The notes: generated by a model not told the origin, from the sequence alone. Shown: positions 1 through 8,006, counted from the first letter of the stretch. The stretch is 25,695 nt of DNA from a bacterium (GCA_040756715.1 JBFLYE010000186.1:1-25695), one strand, 5' to 3'. Translations and numbers: made by a program.

Positions 1-33
1 TAAAAGGGAAAAAATTTTATAAAACTTAAACCT

Positions 34-67
34 TCAATTCAAAATTCAAAATTTAGAATTCAAAATT
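34..67. repeat. Heptanucleotide array, unit CAAAATT
   Basis: Four in-phase 7-bp units occupy 40-67 (CAAAATT at 40, 47 and 61, with TAGAATT at 54), preceded by a partial unit at 34-39. The array lies in the 273-bp stretch before prs. That stretch also holds one GCTAAACAC-type motif (143-156) and a promoter (235-264). I see no gene in it; the window opens with TAA, which could be the stop of an upstream gene. Confidence 0.7.
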
Positions 68-142
68 TCTTAAAAGGTGGATGAATTTTTAACAGATAAA
101 CACACCCTATCTATTTTTGCACTAAGTGATGGAAGATACTAT

Positions 143-156
143 AGCTAAACACGTAC
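143..156. repeat. Solo copy of the GCTAAAC palindrome-family arm
   Basis: AGCTAAACACGTAC here differs by one base from the right arm of the element at 3586-3667 (AGCTAAACACATAC). The following bases also resemble that copy, running into an A/T-rich ACAAA tract. No matching left arm is visible upstream within the window, so this is either a solo arm or a decayed element. Confidence 0.55.
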
Positions 157-234
157 AAATATTTGAGATAAAAAAGGGTTTTAAGAAAAAGGAGAAATTC
201 TTGACATAACAAAAGGACCTTCAAAATTAAAACC

Positions 235-264
235 TTGACTTTGAAGAAGGGAATTTATTAAAAT
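235..264 (+). promoter_or_regulatory. Probable sigma-70-type promoter of prs
   Basis: TTGACT (235-240), an 18-nt spacer and TAAAAT (259-264) form a good vegetative promoter. Only 9 nt separate the -10 from the prs ATG, and no Shine-Dalgarno sequence precedes that ATG. The predicted transcript is leaderless or nearly so. A perfect TTGACA at 201-206 lacks a convincing -10 partner. Confidence 0.55.
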
Positions 265-273
265 TTTCTCCTT

Positions 274-1203
274 ATGGAAAATATAAGGATTTTTTCTGGA
301 AGGGCAAATAAGCCATTGGCAGAGGAGATAAGCAGCTATCTTGGAATTCCCCTTTCAGAGATAGAGGTATCAGATTTTGCAGATGGTGAGACATATGTAA
401 AGATAAAGGAAAATGTAAGGGGTGCTGATGTATATGTAATTCAGCCAACCTCGCCTCCTACAAATGCAAATCTTATGGAGCTTTTAATTATCATAGATGC
501 CCTAAAGAGGTCTTCTGCAAGAAGAATTACCGCGGTTATCCCATATTTTGGCTATGGAAGGCAGGATAGAAAGGTTGAGCCAAGGGTTCCTATTACATCA
601 AAGCTTGCCGCAAATCTTATTACCACAGCGGGTGCCTCAAGGATATTAACCATGGATTTACATGCAGGACAGATTCAAGGCTTTTTTGACATTCCCGTAG
701 ACCATCTTTTTTCATCCCCTATTATTATTGAATATCTCAAGAAAAAATCTGATGAACTTGTAATTGTCTCACCCGATACAGGTGGTGTTGAAAGGGCAAG
801 GGCAATTGCAAAGAGGCTTGATGCAGGGCTAGGCATTATTGATAAAAGGAGGCCAGAGAAGAATAAATCAGAGGTTTTAAATGTGATTGGTGATGTTTCT
901 TCTAAAAATGTTGTTATCTTTGATGATTTAATTGATACAGGAGGAACCGTGGTAAATGCAGCATCTGCTCTGAAAAAAGCAGGAGCTATCTCTGTCTGTT
1001 GTGCGGTTACCCATCCTATTCTTTCGGGGAGAGCACAGGAAAGATTGGAAGGAGGAGAGATAGAAGAGGTTATTGTTTGTAATACAATTCCTATTAAGAA
1101 GCTAAAATGCAAAAAGATAAGGGTTTTATCGGTGGCAAGGCTTTTTGGAGAGGCTATAAAGAGGACAAATGAGGAAACCTCTATAAGCTCCTTGTTTGAC
1201 TAA
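274..1203 (+). CDS. prs: Ribose-phosphate pyrophosphokinase (PRPP synthetase)
   Basis: The 309-residue product makes PRPP from ribose 5-phosphate and ATP in the cytosol, feeding purine, pyrimidine, histidine and NAD synthesis. It has the class I Prs N-terminus (RIFSGRANKPLAEEI), the YFGYGRQDRK ATP loop near residue 91, MDLHAGQIQGFFDIP in the middle, and the PRPP-binding loop VVIFDDLIDTGGT near 213-225. Length matches the family (about 310-315). The ATG at 274 lies just below a promoter with no Shine-Dalgarno sequence, suggesting leaderless translation. rplY follows after 2 nt and then pth, a common bacterial cluster. PRPP supply fits with guaB3-guaA and hisB elsewhere in the window. The identification is secure. 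Confidence 0.97.
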   Translation: MENIRIFSGRANKPLAEEISSYLGIPLSEIEVSDFADGETYVKIKENVRGADVYVIQPTSPPTNANLMELLIIIDALKRSSARRITAVIPYFGYGRQDRKVEPRVPITSKLAANLITTAGASRILTMDLHAGQIQGFFDIPVDHLFSSPIIIEYLKKKSDELVIVSPDTGGVERARAIAKRLDAGLGIIDKRRPEKNKSEVLNVIGDVSSKNVVIFDDLIDTGGTVVNAASALKKAGAISVCCAVTHPILSGRAQERLEGGEIEEVIVCNTIPIKKLKCKKIRVLSVARLFGEAIKRTNEETSISSLFD

Positions 1204-1205
1204 TT

Positions 1206-1838
1206 ATGGAAGAATTAAAGGTAGAAGAAAGAAAAATAGGGACAAAAGGAGAGATTAACAAACTAAGGAGGAATGGATTTATTCCAGGGATTATATATGG
1301 ACAAGATAAACCAAACCTTCCCATCTATCTTTCAAAAAGGGAATTTCTCTCTATATTACACAAGGGAAAAAGCCCCCTATTTTCTCTGGTAATAGGAAGA
1401 AAAAAAGAATATGCAATTGTAAAGGAAAAGCAAATAAACCCTTTAAAGAATGAAATTATCCACCTAGATTTTATGAGGGTTGGCTTAAAAGAGAAGATAG
1501 AGGTTAAGGTTGGAATAAGGGCAATGGGAACTCCGCAAGGTGTAAAGGAGGGAGGGGTTCTTGAACAGCTTGTCTATGAACTTAATATAAAATGCCCTGC
1601 ACAAAGCATACCAGAGGCAATTGATGTGAATGTAGAAGACCTAAAAATAGGTGATATACTTCACATAAAAGATTTCCCGGAATATGAAGGAATAGAAATT
1701 CTTGAGGATAAAGAAAAAATTGTGTTTTCTGTTATTCCTCCAAAGGTAGAGGCACCACCTACAGAGATAAAAGAAGAATTAGCAGAGCCAGAGGTTATTA
1801 AGAAGGGGAAGAAAGAGGAAGAGGAAGTAGAAGAGTAA
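1206..1838 (+). CDS. rplY: 50S ribosomal protein L25, TL5/CTC (two-domain) form
   Basis: This 210-residue protein binds 5S rRNA in the large ribosomal subunit. The N-terminal L25 domain (about 1-95) shows RKIGTKGEINKLRRNGFIPGIIYG and the conserved HLDFMRV segment. A second beta-rich domain (about 96-180) shows GTPQGVKEGGVLEQL, typical of the long TL5/CTC class. The tail from about 183 is low-complexity and highly charged, ending in a run of Glu. The gene starts 2 nt after the prs stop with no obvious Shine-Dalgarno site, so translational coupling is likely. pth follows 16 nt later. Confidence 0.95.
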   Translation: MEELKVEERKIGTKGEINKLRRNGFIPGIIYGQDKPNLPIYLSKREFLSILHKGKSPLFSLVIGRKKEYAIVKEKQINPLKNEIIHLDFMRVGLKEKIEVKVGIRAMGTPQGVKEGGVLEQLVYELNIKCPAQSIPEAIDVNVEDLKIGDILHIKDFPEYEGIEILEDKEKIVFSVIPPKVEAPPTEIKEELAEPEVIKKGKKEEEEVEE

Positions 1839-1854
1839 AAGAGGCGTAGCACCA

Positions 1855-2424
1855 ATGATTCTTTTTGTAGGATTAGGAAATCCAGAGCCTTCCTATAAAG
1901 ACACAAGACATAATTTGGGATTTAAGGCAATTGACCTTTTAAGCACAAAAACAAAGATAGGGCTAAAAAAGGAAGATAATTGTCTTATAGGATTTGGAAA
2001 AATAGAGGGTATAGATGTAGCCCTAGCAAAGCCCCTTTGTTTTATGAATGAGAGTGGAGGCCCTATTTTCTCTATATATAAAAAATTAAATCCAGATGCA
2101 ATGATTGTCATTCACGATGATATGGATATTACCCCAGGAAGAATAAAGATAAAAAAAGGAGGTCAATCAGCTGGTCATAGGGGCATTTTATCCATAATCC
2201 ATAGCTTTGGAAGGGATGATTTTTTAAGGATAAGAATAGGGATTGGAAAGCCAACAGGGAATGGAAGGGATTATGTTCTCTCTCCTCCTCATAAAGAGGA
2301 AGAAAAGATGCTTGAGGATGCTTGTAATATGGCAGCTGATGCTTGTTTTATGATTGCAAAAAACGGGATAAAAAAGGCAATGGATAAATACAATGCAAAA
2401 TGCAAAAGTCAAAATGCAAAATAA
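1855..2424 (+). CDS. pth: Peptidyl-tRNA hydrolase, with repeat-derived C-terminus
   Basis: This enzyme releases tRNA from peptidyl-tRNA that drops off ribosomes. Expected catalytic residues are present: Asn9 (GLGNP), His19 (DTRHNLGF), Asn65 (FMNESG) and Asp88 (IHDDMDI). The position equivalent to E. coli Asn114, normally in GGHNG, is Arg109 here (AGHRG). The family normally ends near the KAMDKYN motif. Here eight further residues (AKCKSQNAK region) are encoded by a heptanucleotide array at 2392-2419, which also supplies the bases around the stop codon. A GAGG lies about 11 nt before the ATG. The gene belongs to the prs-rplY-pth cluster. Confidence 0.95.
   Translation: MILFVGLGNPEPSYKDTRHNLGFKAIDLLSTKTKIGLKKEDNCLIGFGKIEGIDVALAKPLCFMNESGGPIFSIYKKLNPDAMIVIHDDMDITPGRIKIKKGGQSAGHRGILSIIHSFGRDDFLRIRIGIGKPTGNGRDYVLSPPHKEEEKMLEDACNMAADACFMIAKNGIKKAMDKYNAKCKSQNAK
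2392..2419. repeat. Heptanucleotide array, unit AATGCAA, across pth end
   Basis: Four in-phase 7-bp units are AATGCAA (2392), AATGCAA (2399), AAGTCAA (2406) and AATGCAA (2413), followed by AATAAG. The array encodes the last residues of Pth and ends 10 bp before the probable etfA start. It is related in type to the arrays in flgA, flgH and flgI. Confidence 0.8.
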
Positions 2425-2428
2425 GGTG

Positions 2429-3598
2429 ATGATTAAAATTATTCCAGAGCTTTGCACCGGTTGTGGGAAGTGTATAAAGGCCTGCCCTTTTGGGTTAATT
2501 GAGATAAAAGAGAAAAAAGCCTTTATAAAGGATGGGTGCAACCTTTGCTCTATGTGCCTTAATGCCTGTAAGCCAAAGGCAATAAAAATAGAAAAAGAAG
2601 AGGTCGTTGGATTAAAAGAAAATAATATTTGGGTATTTATCGAGCAAGAGGATGGAGAAATAAACCCTGTCTCCTTTGAGCTATTATCCTCTGCAAAAAG
2701 GCTTTCCCAAAATGTATCAGCCATTTGTTTAGGGGATAAAATAGAAGGCCTTTCTAATCCCCTTATTGAAAATGGTGCGGATTTTGTTTTTCTAGTTGAA
2801 AACCCAAACCTTTCCTATTATTCAAACATCTATTCAAAAATATTGGCTGAGATAATTAAAGAAAAAATGCCAGAGATTATCCTTATAGGAGGAACAGCAA
2901 TTGGAAGGTCTTTGGCTCCAAGGCTTGCGGCAAGGCTAAAAACAGGGCTTACCGCAGATTGCACAGAGCTAAAAATAGAAGATGGCAAATTTTACCAGAT
3001 AAGGCCTGCATTTGGCGGAAATATTATGGCAGAGATAACCACAAAGACCCTGCCCAAAATAGCCACAGTAAGGCCAAGGGTAATGAAAAAGATGGAACCT
3101 AATTGTGAAAGAAAGGGAGAGGTTATAAAGATTGCACCAAATATTTCAGCTTCTGAAATTAGAGAAAAACGGATTGAGATAAGAAAAGAAGAGCTCGGTT
3201 CTAAAAAGATTGAAGATAGTGAGATAATTGTTTCTTTTGGAAGGGGTATAGGAAAGCCCGAAAACATTAAGATTATAAAAGAGCTTGCCGATTGCTTAGG
3301 AGCAGCATTAGGTGCTTCGCGTGCTGCGGTTGATGCTGGCTGGATTTCCCACCTTCACCAAGTTGGTCAAACAGGAAAGACGGTTTCTTGTAAGTTATAT
3401 ATTGCCTGTGGAATTTCTGGTGCAATCCAGCACCTGGTTGGAATGAGAGCCTCTGATTGCATTGTTGCGATAAACAAAGACCCTCAAGCTCCCATATTTG
3501 ATGTTGCCACCTATGGAATTGTTGGTGATTTATTTGAAATAATCCCAATAATGGTAAGGGAAATTGCAAAAGAAAAGGCAAATTATGTATGTGTTTAG
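2429..3598 (+). CDS. etfA: Electron transfer flavoprotein alpha subunit with N-terminal 2[4Fe-4S] ferredoxin domain
   Basis: From the ATG at 2429 the product is about 389 residues. The N-terminus has two 4Fe-4S motifs, CTGCGKCIKACP (Cys 9, 12, 15, 19) and CNLCSMCLNAC (Cys 37, 40, 43, 47). An ETF alpha body follows, with the C-terminal FAD domain showing SRAAVDAGW, QVGQTGKTV, GISGAIQHL and AINKDPQAPIF. Ferredoxin-fused EtfA occurs in ETFs linked to electron bifurcation or to acyl-CoA dehydrogenase partners. No etfB or dehydrogenase gene is present in this window. An upstream in-frame ATG at 2393 lies in the heptad array inside pth and is less likely. The final residues YVCV and the TAG stop come from a palindromic repeat at 3586-3667. 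Confidence 0.92.
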   Translation: MIKIIPELCTGCGKCIKACPFGLIEIKEKKAFIKDGCNLCSMCLNACKPKAIKIEKEEVVGLKENNIWVFIEQEDGEINPVSFELLSSAKRLSQNVSAICLGDKIEGLSNPLIENGADFVFLVENPNLSYYSNIYSKILAEIIKEKMPEIILIGGTAIGRSLAPRLAARLKTGLTADCTELKIEDGKFYQIRPAFGGNIMAEITTKTLPKIATVRPRVMKKMEPNCERKGEVIKIAPNISASEIREKRIEIRKEELGSKKIEDSEIIVSFGRGIGKPENIKIIKELADCLGAALGASRAAVDAGWISHLHQVGQTGKTVSCKLYIACGISGAIQHLVGMRASDCIVAINKDPQAPIFDVATYGIVGDLFEIIPIMVREIAKEKANYVCV

Positions 3599-3667
3599 CT
3601 AAACAATTGCGATTTCTATACCTGTTTAGCCCTTCTTTTTTATTCTCACTTAAGCTAAACACATACA
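3586..3667. repeat. 82-bp inverted-repeat element of the GTTTAGC family; possible terminator
   Basis: Perfect 15-bp terminal inverted repeats (3586-3600 and 3653-3667, arm TGTATGTGTTTAGCT) bound the element. Inside are a 12-bp palindrome GTTTAGCTAAAC (3593-3604) and a further TGTTTAGC at 3623-3630. The latter can pair with 3598-3605 as an 8-bp stem followed by a T-rich run, a plausible weak intrinsic terminator for etfA. The left arm contains the etfA stop codon. Confidence 0.75.
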
Positions 3668-3677
3668 AAAATTTAGT

Positions 3678-3706
3678 TTTACAAAAACCCTTTATTGTGA
3701 TAAAAT
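3678..3706 (+). promoter_or_regulatory. Sigma-70-type promoter of the MEMO1-AMMECR1 gene
   Basis: TTTACA (3678-3683), a 17-nt spacer and TAAAAT (3701-3706) each match consensus at five of six positions. The predicted transcription start (about 3713) almost coincides with the GTG at 3714, but would give a leader of about 76 nt for the internal ATG at 3789. Confidence 0.65.
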
Positions 3707-3713
3707 ATATGGT

Positions 3714-5168
3714 GTGAGGATTCTTTTATTATTTTTGCTAGCTTTAAGTTTTATCTCATGCTGTAGAGCAAATGAGAAGGAGGTGGTTATGAAGATAAGA
3801 AAAGCTGCGGTTTCTGGGGCTTTTTATCCGGAAGGTGACAGCTGTCGGAAAATGGTAGAGGAATTTCTAGAAAAAGCAACAAGGACAATCCCTCCTAAAG
3901 TAAGGGGGCTTGTCTCTCCCCATGCAGGCTATGTTTTTTCAGGTCTTTGTGCAGGATGGGGGTATAAGCAGCTAGAAGGGGAGGATTACAAAACAGTTAT
4001 TATCCTTGGAGTTTCCCATCAATATCCTATTGATAAACCTGTAATCTCCTCCTTTGATGGATATGAGACACCCCTTGGGAGTATGCCCATTAACAAAGGG
4101 ATGGTAGAAAAGATAATGGAACTTGATAAGGATGTATCATATCTTCCTCAAGCAGAAGCAAGGGAGCATTCTATTGAGGTGCAGATTCCATTTATCCAGA
4201 CAATCATGCCAAAGGGAGAGATTGTTCCTATTCTTGTTTCTGGTGATGAAAGGATTTTGTCTAATCTTGCCATTGCTCTATCAAAGGTTATGGATGATGA
4301 AACATTGCTTGTTGCCTCATCTGACCTTTCGCATTTCCCAGGATACGATGATGCAAAAAGGGTTGATCAAGAAACAATAGAAAAGATTGTCAATTTTGAT
4401 GAAAAGGGGATAATTGAGGCTGAGATGAATGTTTATTCCTCTGGGATTCCAGGTCTTTCCACCTACCTTTGTGGATTCTATCCTCTCCTTGTTTTTCTTA
4501 AAACAATGAAATTGCTTGGAGTAGATAAAGCAAAGGAGATAATCTACTACAATAGTGGAGATACGACCTATGGAGAAAAGAACAGGGTTGTGGGGTATGG
4601 TTCTATCTGCTTTTATAAAGAGGGCATTTTTACAAAGGATGAAAAAAAGAGGCTTCTTTTTATGGCAAGGGAAACCTTGAATTCCTATCTTAAGGATGGA
4701 AAGATACCAGATTTTAAAGAAGGGAATGCAAAGATGCTGAAAAAATCTGGGGTGTTCGTTACCCTCCATACAAAGGAGGGACATCTCCGTGGTTGTATTG
4801 GCTATATTCTTCCCATAAAGCCATTGTATCAGGCGGTTATTGATAATGCAATAAGCGCTGCTGTTTCTGATTACAGATTTCCCCAAGTCACATATTCAGA
4901 GCTTCCCTCTCTTAAGATTGAACTTTCTGTTTTAACTGCACCAAAGAAAATAGGAACTTACACAGAGATTATCCTTGGAAAGCATGGGGTTATCCTTTCA
5001 AAGGCTGGAAGGTCTGCAGTTTTTCTCCCCCAGGTAGCTCCTGAACAAAAATGGACATTGGAGGAGACATTAACCCACCTTTCTTTAAAGGCAGGTCTTC
5101 CTTCTGATGCCTGGAAAAGGGATTGCCAATTTGAGGTCTTTGAAGCAGAGGTCTTTGGCGAGGAATAG
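3714..5168 (+). CDS. MEMO1-AMMECR1 fusion protein (AmmeMemoRadiSam system), possibly exported
   Basis: The product is 484 residues from the GTG at 3714. Residues 1-19 form a hydrophobic signal-like segment ending ISCC, a poor lipobox. The MEMO1 domain starts at residue 26 (MKIRKAAVSGAFYP) and has the putative metal-site motifs SPHAGYVFSG, GVSHQYP, EHSIEVQIPF and SSDLSHF. The AMMECR1 domain covers about 310-480, with VFVTLHTKEGHLRGCIGYI. These domains commonly occur with a radical SAM protein; none is seen here, and the biochemical role is not established. A second start, ATG 3789, has a strong Shine-Dalgarno sequence (AAGGAGG, 5-nt spacing) and would give a 459-residue cytoplasmic form. Both starts are plausible. 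Downstream it converges on guaA. Confidence 0.88.
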   Translation: MRILLLFLLALSFISCCRANEKEVVMKIRKAAVSGAFYPEGDSCRKMVEEFLEKATRTIPPKVRGLVSPHAGYVFSGLCAGWGYKQLEGEDYKTVIILGVSHQYPIDKPVISSFDGYETPLGSMPINKGMVEKIMELDKDVSYLPQAEAREHSIEVQIPFIQTIMPKGEIVPILVSGDERILSNLAIALSKVMDDETLLVASSDLSHFPGYDDAKRVDQETIEKIVNFDEKGIIEAEMNVYSSGIPGLSTYLCGFYPLLVFLKTMKLLGVDKAKEIIYYNSGDTTYGEKNRVVGYGSICFYKEGIFTKDEKKRLLFMARETLNSYLKDGKIPDFKEGNAKMLKKSGVFVTLHTKEGHLRGCIGYILPIKPLYQAVIDNAISAAVSDYRFPQVTYSELPSLKIELSVLTAPKKIGTYTEIILGKHGVILSKAGRSAVFLPQVAPEQKWTLEETLTHLSLKAGLPSDAWKRDCQFEVFEAEVFGEE

Positions 5169-5174
5169 TGTCCC

Positions 5175-5194
5175 TGTTTAGCTAAAGCTAAACA
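5175..5194. terminator. Palindrome between convergent genes, possible bidirectional terminator
   Basis: Nine-base arms TGTTTAGCT and AGCTAAACA are separated by AA. The element belongs to the same GTTTAGC/GCTAAAC family as the repeats at 3586 and 13437. It fills the 32-bp gap between the stop of the MEMO1 gene and that of guaA. The stem is AT-rich and the T tract weak, so terminator activity is uncertain. Confidence 0.5.
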
Positions 5195-5200
5195 ATTCTT

Positions 5201-6739
5201 TTACTCCCACTCAATGGTTCCCGGTGGTTTTGAGGTAATGTCATAGACAACCCTATTCACATAAGGAACCTCATTTACAATCCTTGTTGCCATCTTTCCT
5301 AAAACATGATGGGGAATTTCTGCCCAATCTGCGGTCATACCGTCTTGTGAAACAACCGCCCTTATACAAATGACATTCCCATATGTCCTTTCGTCTCCCA
5401 TTACACCTACGGTTTTCACAGGGAGCAAAACAGCAAATGACTGCCATATTTTATGGTATAGCCCATTTCTCTCTATCTCCTGATGAACTATATGGTCTGC
5501 CTCTTGTAATATTTCTATATTTTTCTCTGTAACCTCACCAATTATCCTAATAGCAAGCCCAGGGCCTGGAAATGGCTGTCTCCATACTATCTCATCGGGA
5601 AGACCTAAGGATATGGCAATCTGGCGAACCTCATCCTTAAATAGTTCCCTAAATGGCTCAATAAGCTTAAGGTTCATCTCTAAGGGAAGACCACCAACAT
5701 TATGATGTGTCTTTATGGTGGCTGATGGCCCTTTAACACTTGTGCTTTCAATTACATCTGGATATAGGGTTCCCTGAACAAGCCAGGAAGCACCCTCAAT
5801 CTTACGAGCCTCCCTCTCAAATACCTCGATAAATTTATGACCAATTCTTCTCCTTTTTTCCTCAGGGTCAACTACATTAGAAAGGACTTTTAAAAATTCC
5901 TCCTTTGCATCAACATAGATAAGGGGGATATTGAAATTTTTTTGAAATATATTTATTATCCTCTCAGGCTCATCCTTTCTCAAAAGCCCATTATTTACAA
6001 AGATGCAGGTAAGATTTTCGGAAATTGCCCTATAGGTAAGAACAGCGGCGGTTGAGGAATCAACGCCTCCCGAGAGGCCACAGATTACCTTTCCTCTATT
6101 TACTGTGCTTTTTATCTCTTCTATCTTTTCTGTGATAAAATTTTCAATGAGCCAATCCGGTGTGCATTCACATACCCTGTCATATAAAAAATTCGCAAGT
6201 ATGTCAATTCCGCAAGGCGTATGGGCTACCTCAGGATGGAATTGAAGGCCATAGATGCGTTTTTCTGCATTCCTTATCGCAGCATTTGGCGAATTTGTGG
6301 TAAGTCCAATTACCTCAAATCCATCGGGAAGCTCATCAATTATATCGCCGTGGCTCATCCAGACCTCCATGGTAGAGGGAAGACCCCAGAATAGATCATA
6401 AAATTCAGCCACAATAAGCTCAGAGGAGCCATATTCCTGTTTTTGTGCCCTGCGAACCTTTCCTCCTAGGGTGTAAGTAATCCATTGCATCCCATAGCAT
6501 ATTCCAAGTATAGGAACACCAAGGTTAAATATTTTAACATCGGCCGAGGGTGCACCCTGGATATAGACAGAGGCTGGTCCTCCTGAGAGAATTATCCCTT
6601 TTAAGTTATATTTTTTAAGATGTTCAGCAGGTGTGTTATAGGGAAGAATTATTGAGAATACCTTAAGCTCCCTTATCCTTCTTGCAATGAGCTGGGTATA
6701 TTGTGAGCCAAAATCAAGAATAACAATTGTCTCCCTCAT
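5201..6739 (-). CDS. guaA: GMP synthase (glutamine-hydrolysing)
   Basis: The enzyme converts XMP, ATP and glutamine to GMP in the cytosol. It is 512 residues, the usual length. The N-terminal class I amidotransferase domain (about 1-190) has nucleophile Cys81 in GICYGMQW and the His168/Glu170 pair in LQFHPE. The ATP-pyrophosphatase domain has the P-loop SGGVDSS at 223-229. The C-terminal GMP synthase dimerisation domain ends in GTIEWE. It lies 46 bp downstream of guaB3 on the same strand, so the two consecutive steps from IMP to GMP appear to share a transcript from the promoter at 7978-8006. No Shine-Dalgarno sequence is visible before its ATG. Confidence 0.98.
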   Translation of the reverse strand: MRETIVILDFGSQYTQLIARRIRELKVFSIILPYNTPAEHLKKYNLKGIILSGGPASVYIQGAPSADVKIFNLGVPILGICYGMQWITYTLGGKVRRAQKQEYGSSELIVAEFYDLFWGLPSTMEVWMSHGDIIDELPDGFEVIGLTTNSPNAAIRNAEKRIYGLQFHPEVAHTPCGIDILANFLYDRVCECTPDWLIENFITEKIEEIKSTVNRGKVICGLSGGVDSSTAAVLTYRAISENLTCIFVNNGLLRKDEPERIINIFQKNFNIPLIYVDAKEEFLKVLSNVVDPEEKRRRIGHKFIEVFEREARKIEGASWLVQGTLYPDVIESTSVKGPSATIKTHHNVGGLPLEMNLKLIEPFRELFKDEVRQIAISLGLPDEIVWRQPFPGPGLAIRIIGEVTEKNIEILQEADHIVHQEIERNGLYHKIWQSFAVLLPVKTVGVMGDERTYGNVICIRAVVSQDGMTADWAEIPHHVLGKMATRIVNEVPYVNRVVYDITSKPPGTIEWE

Positions 6740-6746
6740 AATAAGA

Positions 6747-6779
6747 GCACCAGAAGTTGGTGCCTGGTGGCTGGTGCAC
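6747..6779. repeat. Heptanucleotide array, unit GGTGNCT, in the guaB3-guaA gap
   Basis: Three in-phase units GGTGCCT, GGTGGCT and GGTGCAC occupy 6759-6779. GCACCA at 6747-6752 can pair with TGGTGC at 6758-6763 as a 6-bp hairpin with a 5-nt loop. The array occupies most of the 46-bp spacer between guaB3 and guaA. Confidence 0.6.
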
Positions 6780-6785
6780 TATTTT

Positions 6786-7946
6786 TCATCTTCCCATTCC
6801 AATCCTCTGGACTTGCTGGAATATCTTTCCCTCTGTCTGGACAGAGGGAGCAATTATAAGCTCTGCATTCTGCATCTCCTTGATATTCTTTGCTCCACAG
6901 ATACCCATTGCTGTCTTGAGGGCTCCGATAAGATTTTGTGAGCCATCGTCTAAATGGGCTGGTCCATAAAGGATTTGTTCTAAAGAACCACTTATGCCTG
7001 TTTTTATCCTTGTCCCCCTTGGAAGGTTTCTATGTGGTGTTGCCATTCCCCAATGATAGCCTTTGCCTGGTGCCTCAGATGCCTTACTAAAAGCAGAGCC
7101 AATCATTACCGCATCAGCCCCTGCGGCAAATGCCTTACAAATCTCCCCTCCAATCCTCATTCCGCCATCTGTGATTATGGGAACATACCTAGCACTTTTT
7201 TTGTAATAAAAATCCCGAGCAGCTGCACAATCAACAGTTGATGTAATCTGGGGAACACCTACACCAAGCACACCCCTAGTTGTGCAGGCAGCACCAGGTC
7301 CTACACCTACAAGAATTCCGTCAATCCCTGTTTCCATAATCTCAAGTGCGGTATCGTATCCCACGCAATTTCCCACCACAATTGGAAGATCAAGCTCCTT
7401 CTTTAGCTTTGAAAAATTCAAAGAGGGTTTTTCTCCTGAGATATACTTAACCGTGGTTACGGTTGCCTGGATAACAAACATATCTGCCCCTGCTTCTTTA
7501 GCAATTTTCCCAAACCTTTCTGCCCTTTGTGGAATAGATGAAACACAAGCAAAACCCCCTTGTTTCTTTATTTCGCTTATCCTTTTTCCAATAAGGGCTT
7601 CTTTTATTGGCTCTTCATATACCTTTTGAAGGATATTTGTTGCATCATCAGGGTCTGCATTTACAATCATTTCAATGGCAGATTCGGGGTTTTCGTATCT
7701 TGTTTGTATCCCTTCAAGGTTAAGCACGCCAAATCCACCAAGCTTTGTCATAAGAGCTGCCATTTTGACATCCATTACACCATCCATCCCAGAGGCAATT
7801 ATGGGAATTTGAAATTTAGCTTTTCCTATTTCCCAGCTTGTGTCAACATAATCAGGGTCAATAGTTATTTTTCCCGGGACAATGGCCACCTCTTCAAAAC
7901 CATAAGACCTCCTTGCCCTTCTATCTATTCCAATCCATTCACCCAT
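6786..7946 (-). CDS. guaB3: IMP dehydrogenase, GuaB3-type (no CBS domains)
   Basis: The 386-residue protein has the IMPDH/GMPR barrel fold. The catalytic loop GPGAACTTRG places the nucleophilic Cys at residue 221, followed by GVGVPQ, and the phosphate-site region GGEICKAFAAGADAVMIGS is clear. It lacks the CBS pair seen in standard GuaB, and its N-terminus (RRARRSYGFEEVAIVPG) matches the GuaB3 subfamily known from actinobacteria and cyanobacteria, where a cyanobacterial member has been reported to act as an IMPDH. Being directly upstream of guaA it probably serves as the IMPDH for GMP synthesis. Its start is fixed by a consensus promoter 31 nt upstream. Confidence 0.9.
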   Translation of the reverse strand: MGEWIGIDRRARRSYGFEEVAIVPGKITIDPDYVDTSWEIGKAKFQIPIIASGMDGVMDVKMAALMTKLGGFGVLNLEGIQTRYENPESAIEMIVNADPDDATNILQKVYEEPIKEALIGKRISEIKKQGGFACVSSIPQRAERFGKIAKEAGADMFVIQATVTTVKYISGEKPSLNFSKLKKELDLPIVVGNCVGYDTALEIMETGIDGILVGVGPGAACTTRGVLGVGVPQITSTVDCAAARDFYYKKSARYVPIITDGGMRIGGEICKAFAAGADAVMIGSAFSKASEAPGKGYHWGMATPHRNLPRGTRIKTGISGSLEQILYGPAHLDDGSQNLIGALKTAMGICGAKNIKEMQNAELIIAPSVQTEGKIFQQVQRIGMGR

Positions 7947-7977
7947 TTTTAAAAACTAAAACTTTAAATTAGCTTAA

Positions 7978-8006
7978 ATTATAAATTACCACAGGGGTAT
8001 TGTCAA
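7978..8006 (-). promoter_or_regulatory. Perfect consensus sigma-70 promoter for guaB3-guaA
   Basis: Read on the minus strand: TTGACA (8006-8001), 17-nt spacer, TATAAT (7983-7978). All twelve consensus bases match. The -35 overlaps the last codons of the upstream cupin isomerase gene. The predicted leader before the guaB3 ATG is about 25 nt and lacks a clear Shine-Dalgarno sequence. Confidence 0.85.

Noticed and set aside
201-230. Promoter at the perfect TTGACA (201-206)
   Set aside because: No hexamer at 16-18 nt spacing matches a -10 at more than three positions; the 235-264 promoter is better.
2393-2428. etfA starting at ATG 2393
   Set aside because: The additional residues come from the repeat array inside pth and have no counterpart in ferredoxin-fused EtfA; ATG 2429 directly precedes the ferredoxin domain.
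3586-3667. Insertion sequence
   Set aside because: The element is only 82 bp and has no transposase; at most it is a non-autonomous or REP-like element.
4317-4886. 189-codon open frame on the minus strand within the MEMO1-AMMECR1 gene
   Set aside because: It lies entirely antisense to clear MEMO1 and AMMECR1 coding sequence and shows no recognisable motif; similar long antisense frames elsewhere in the window were excluded for the same reason.
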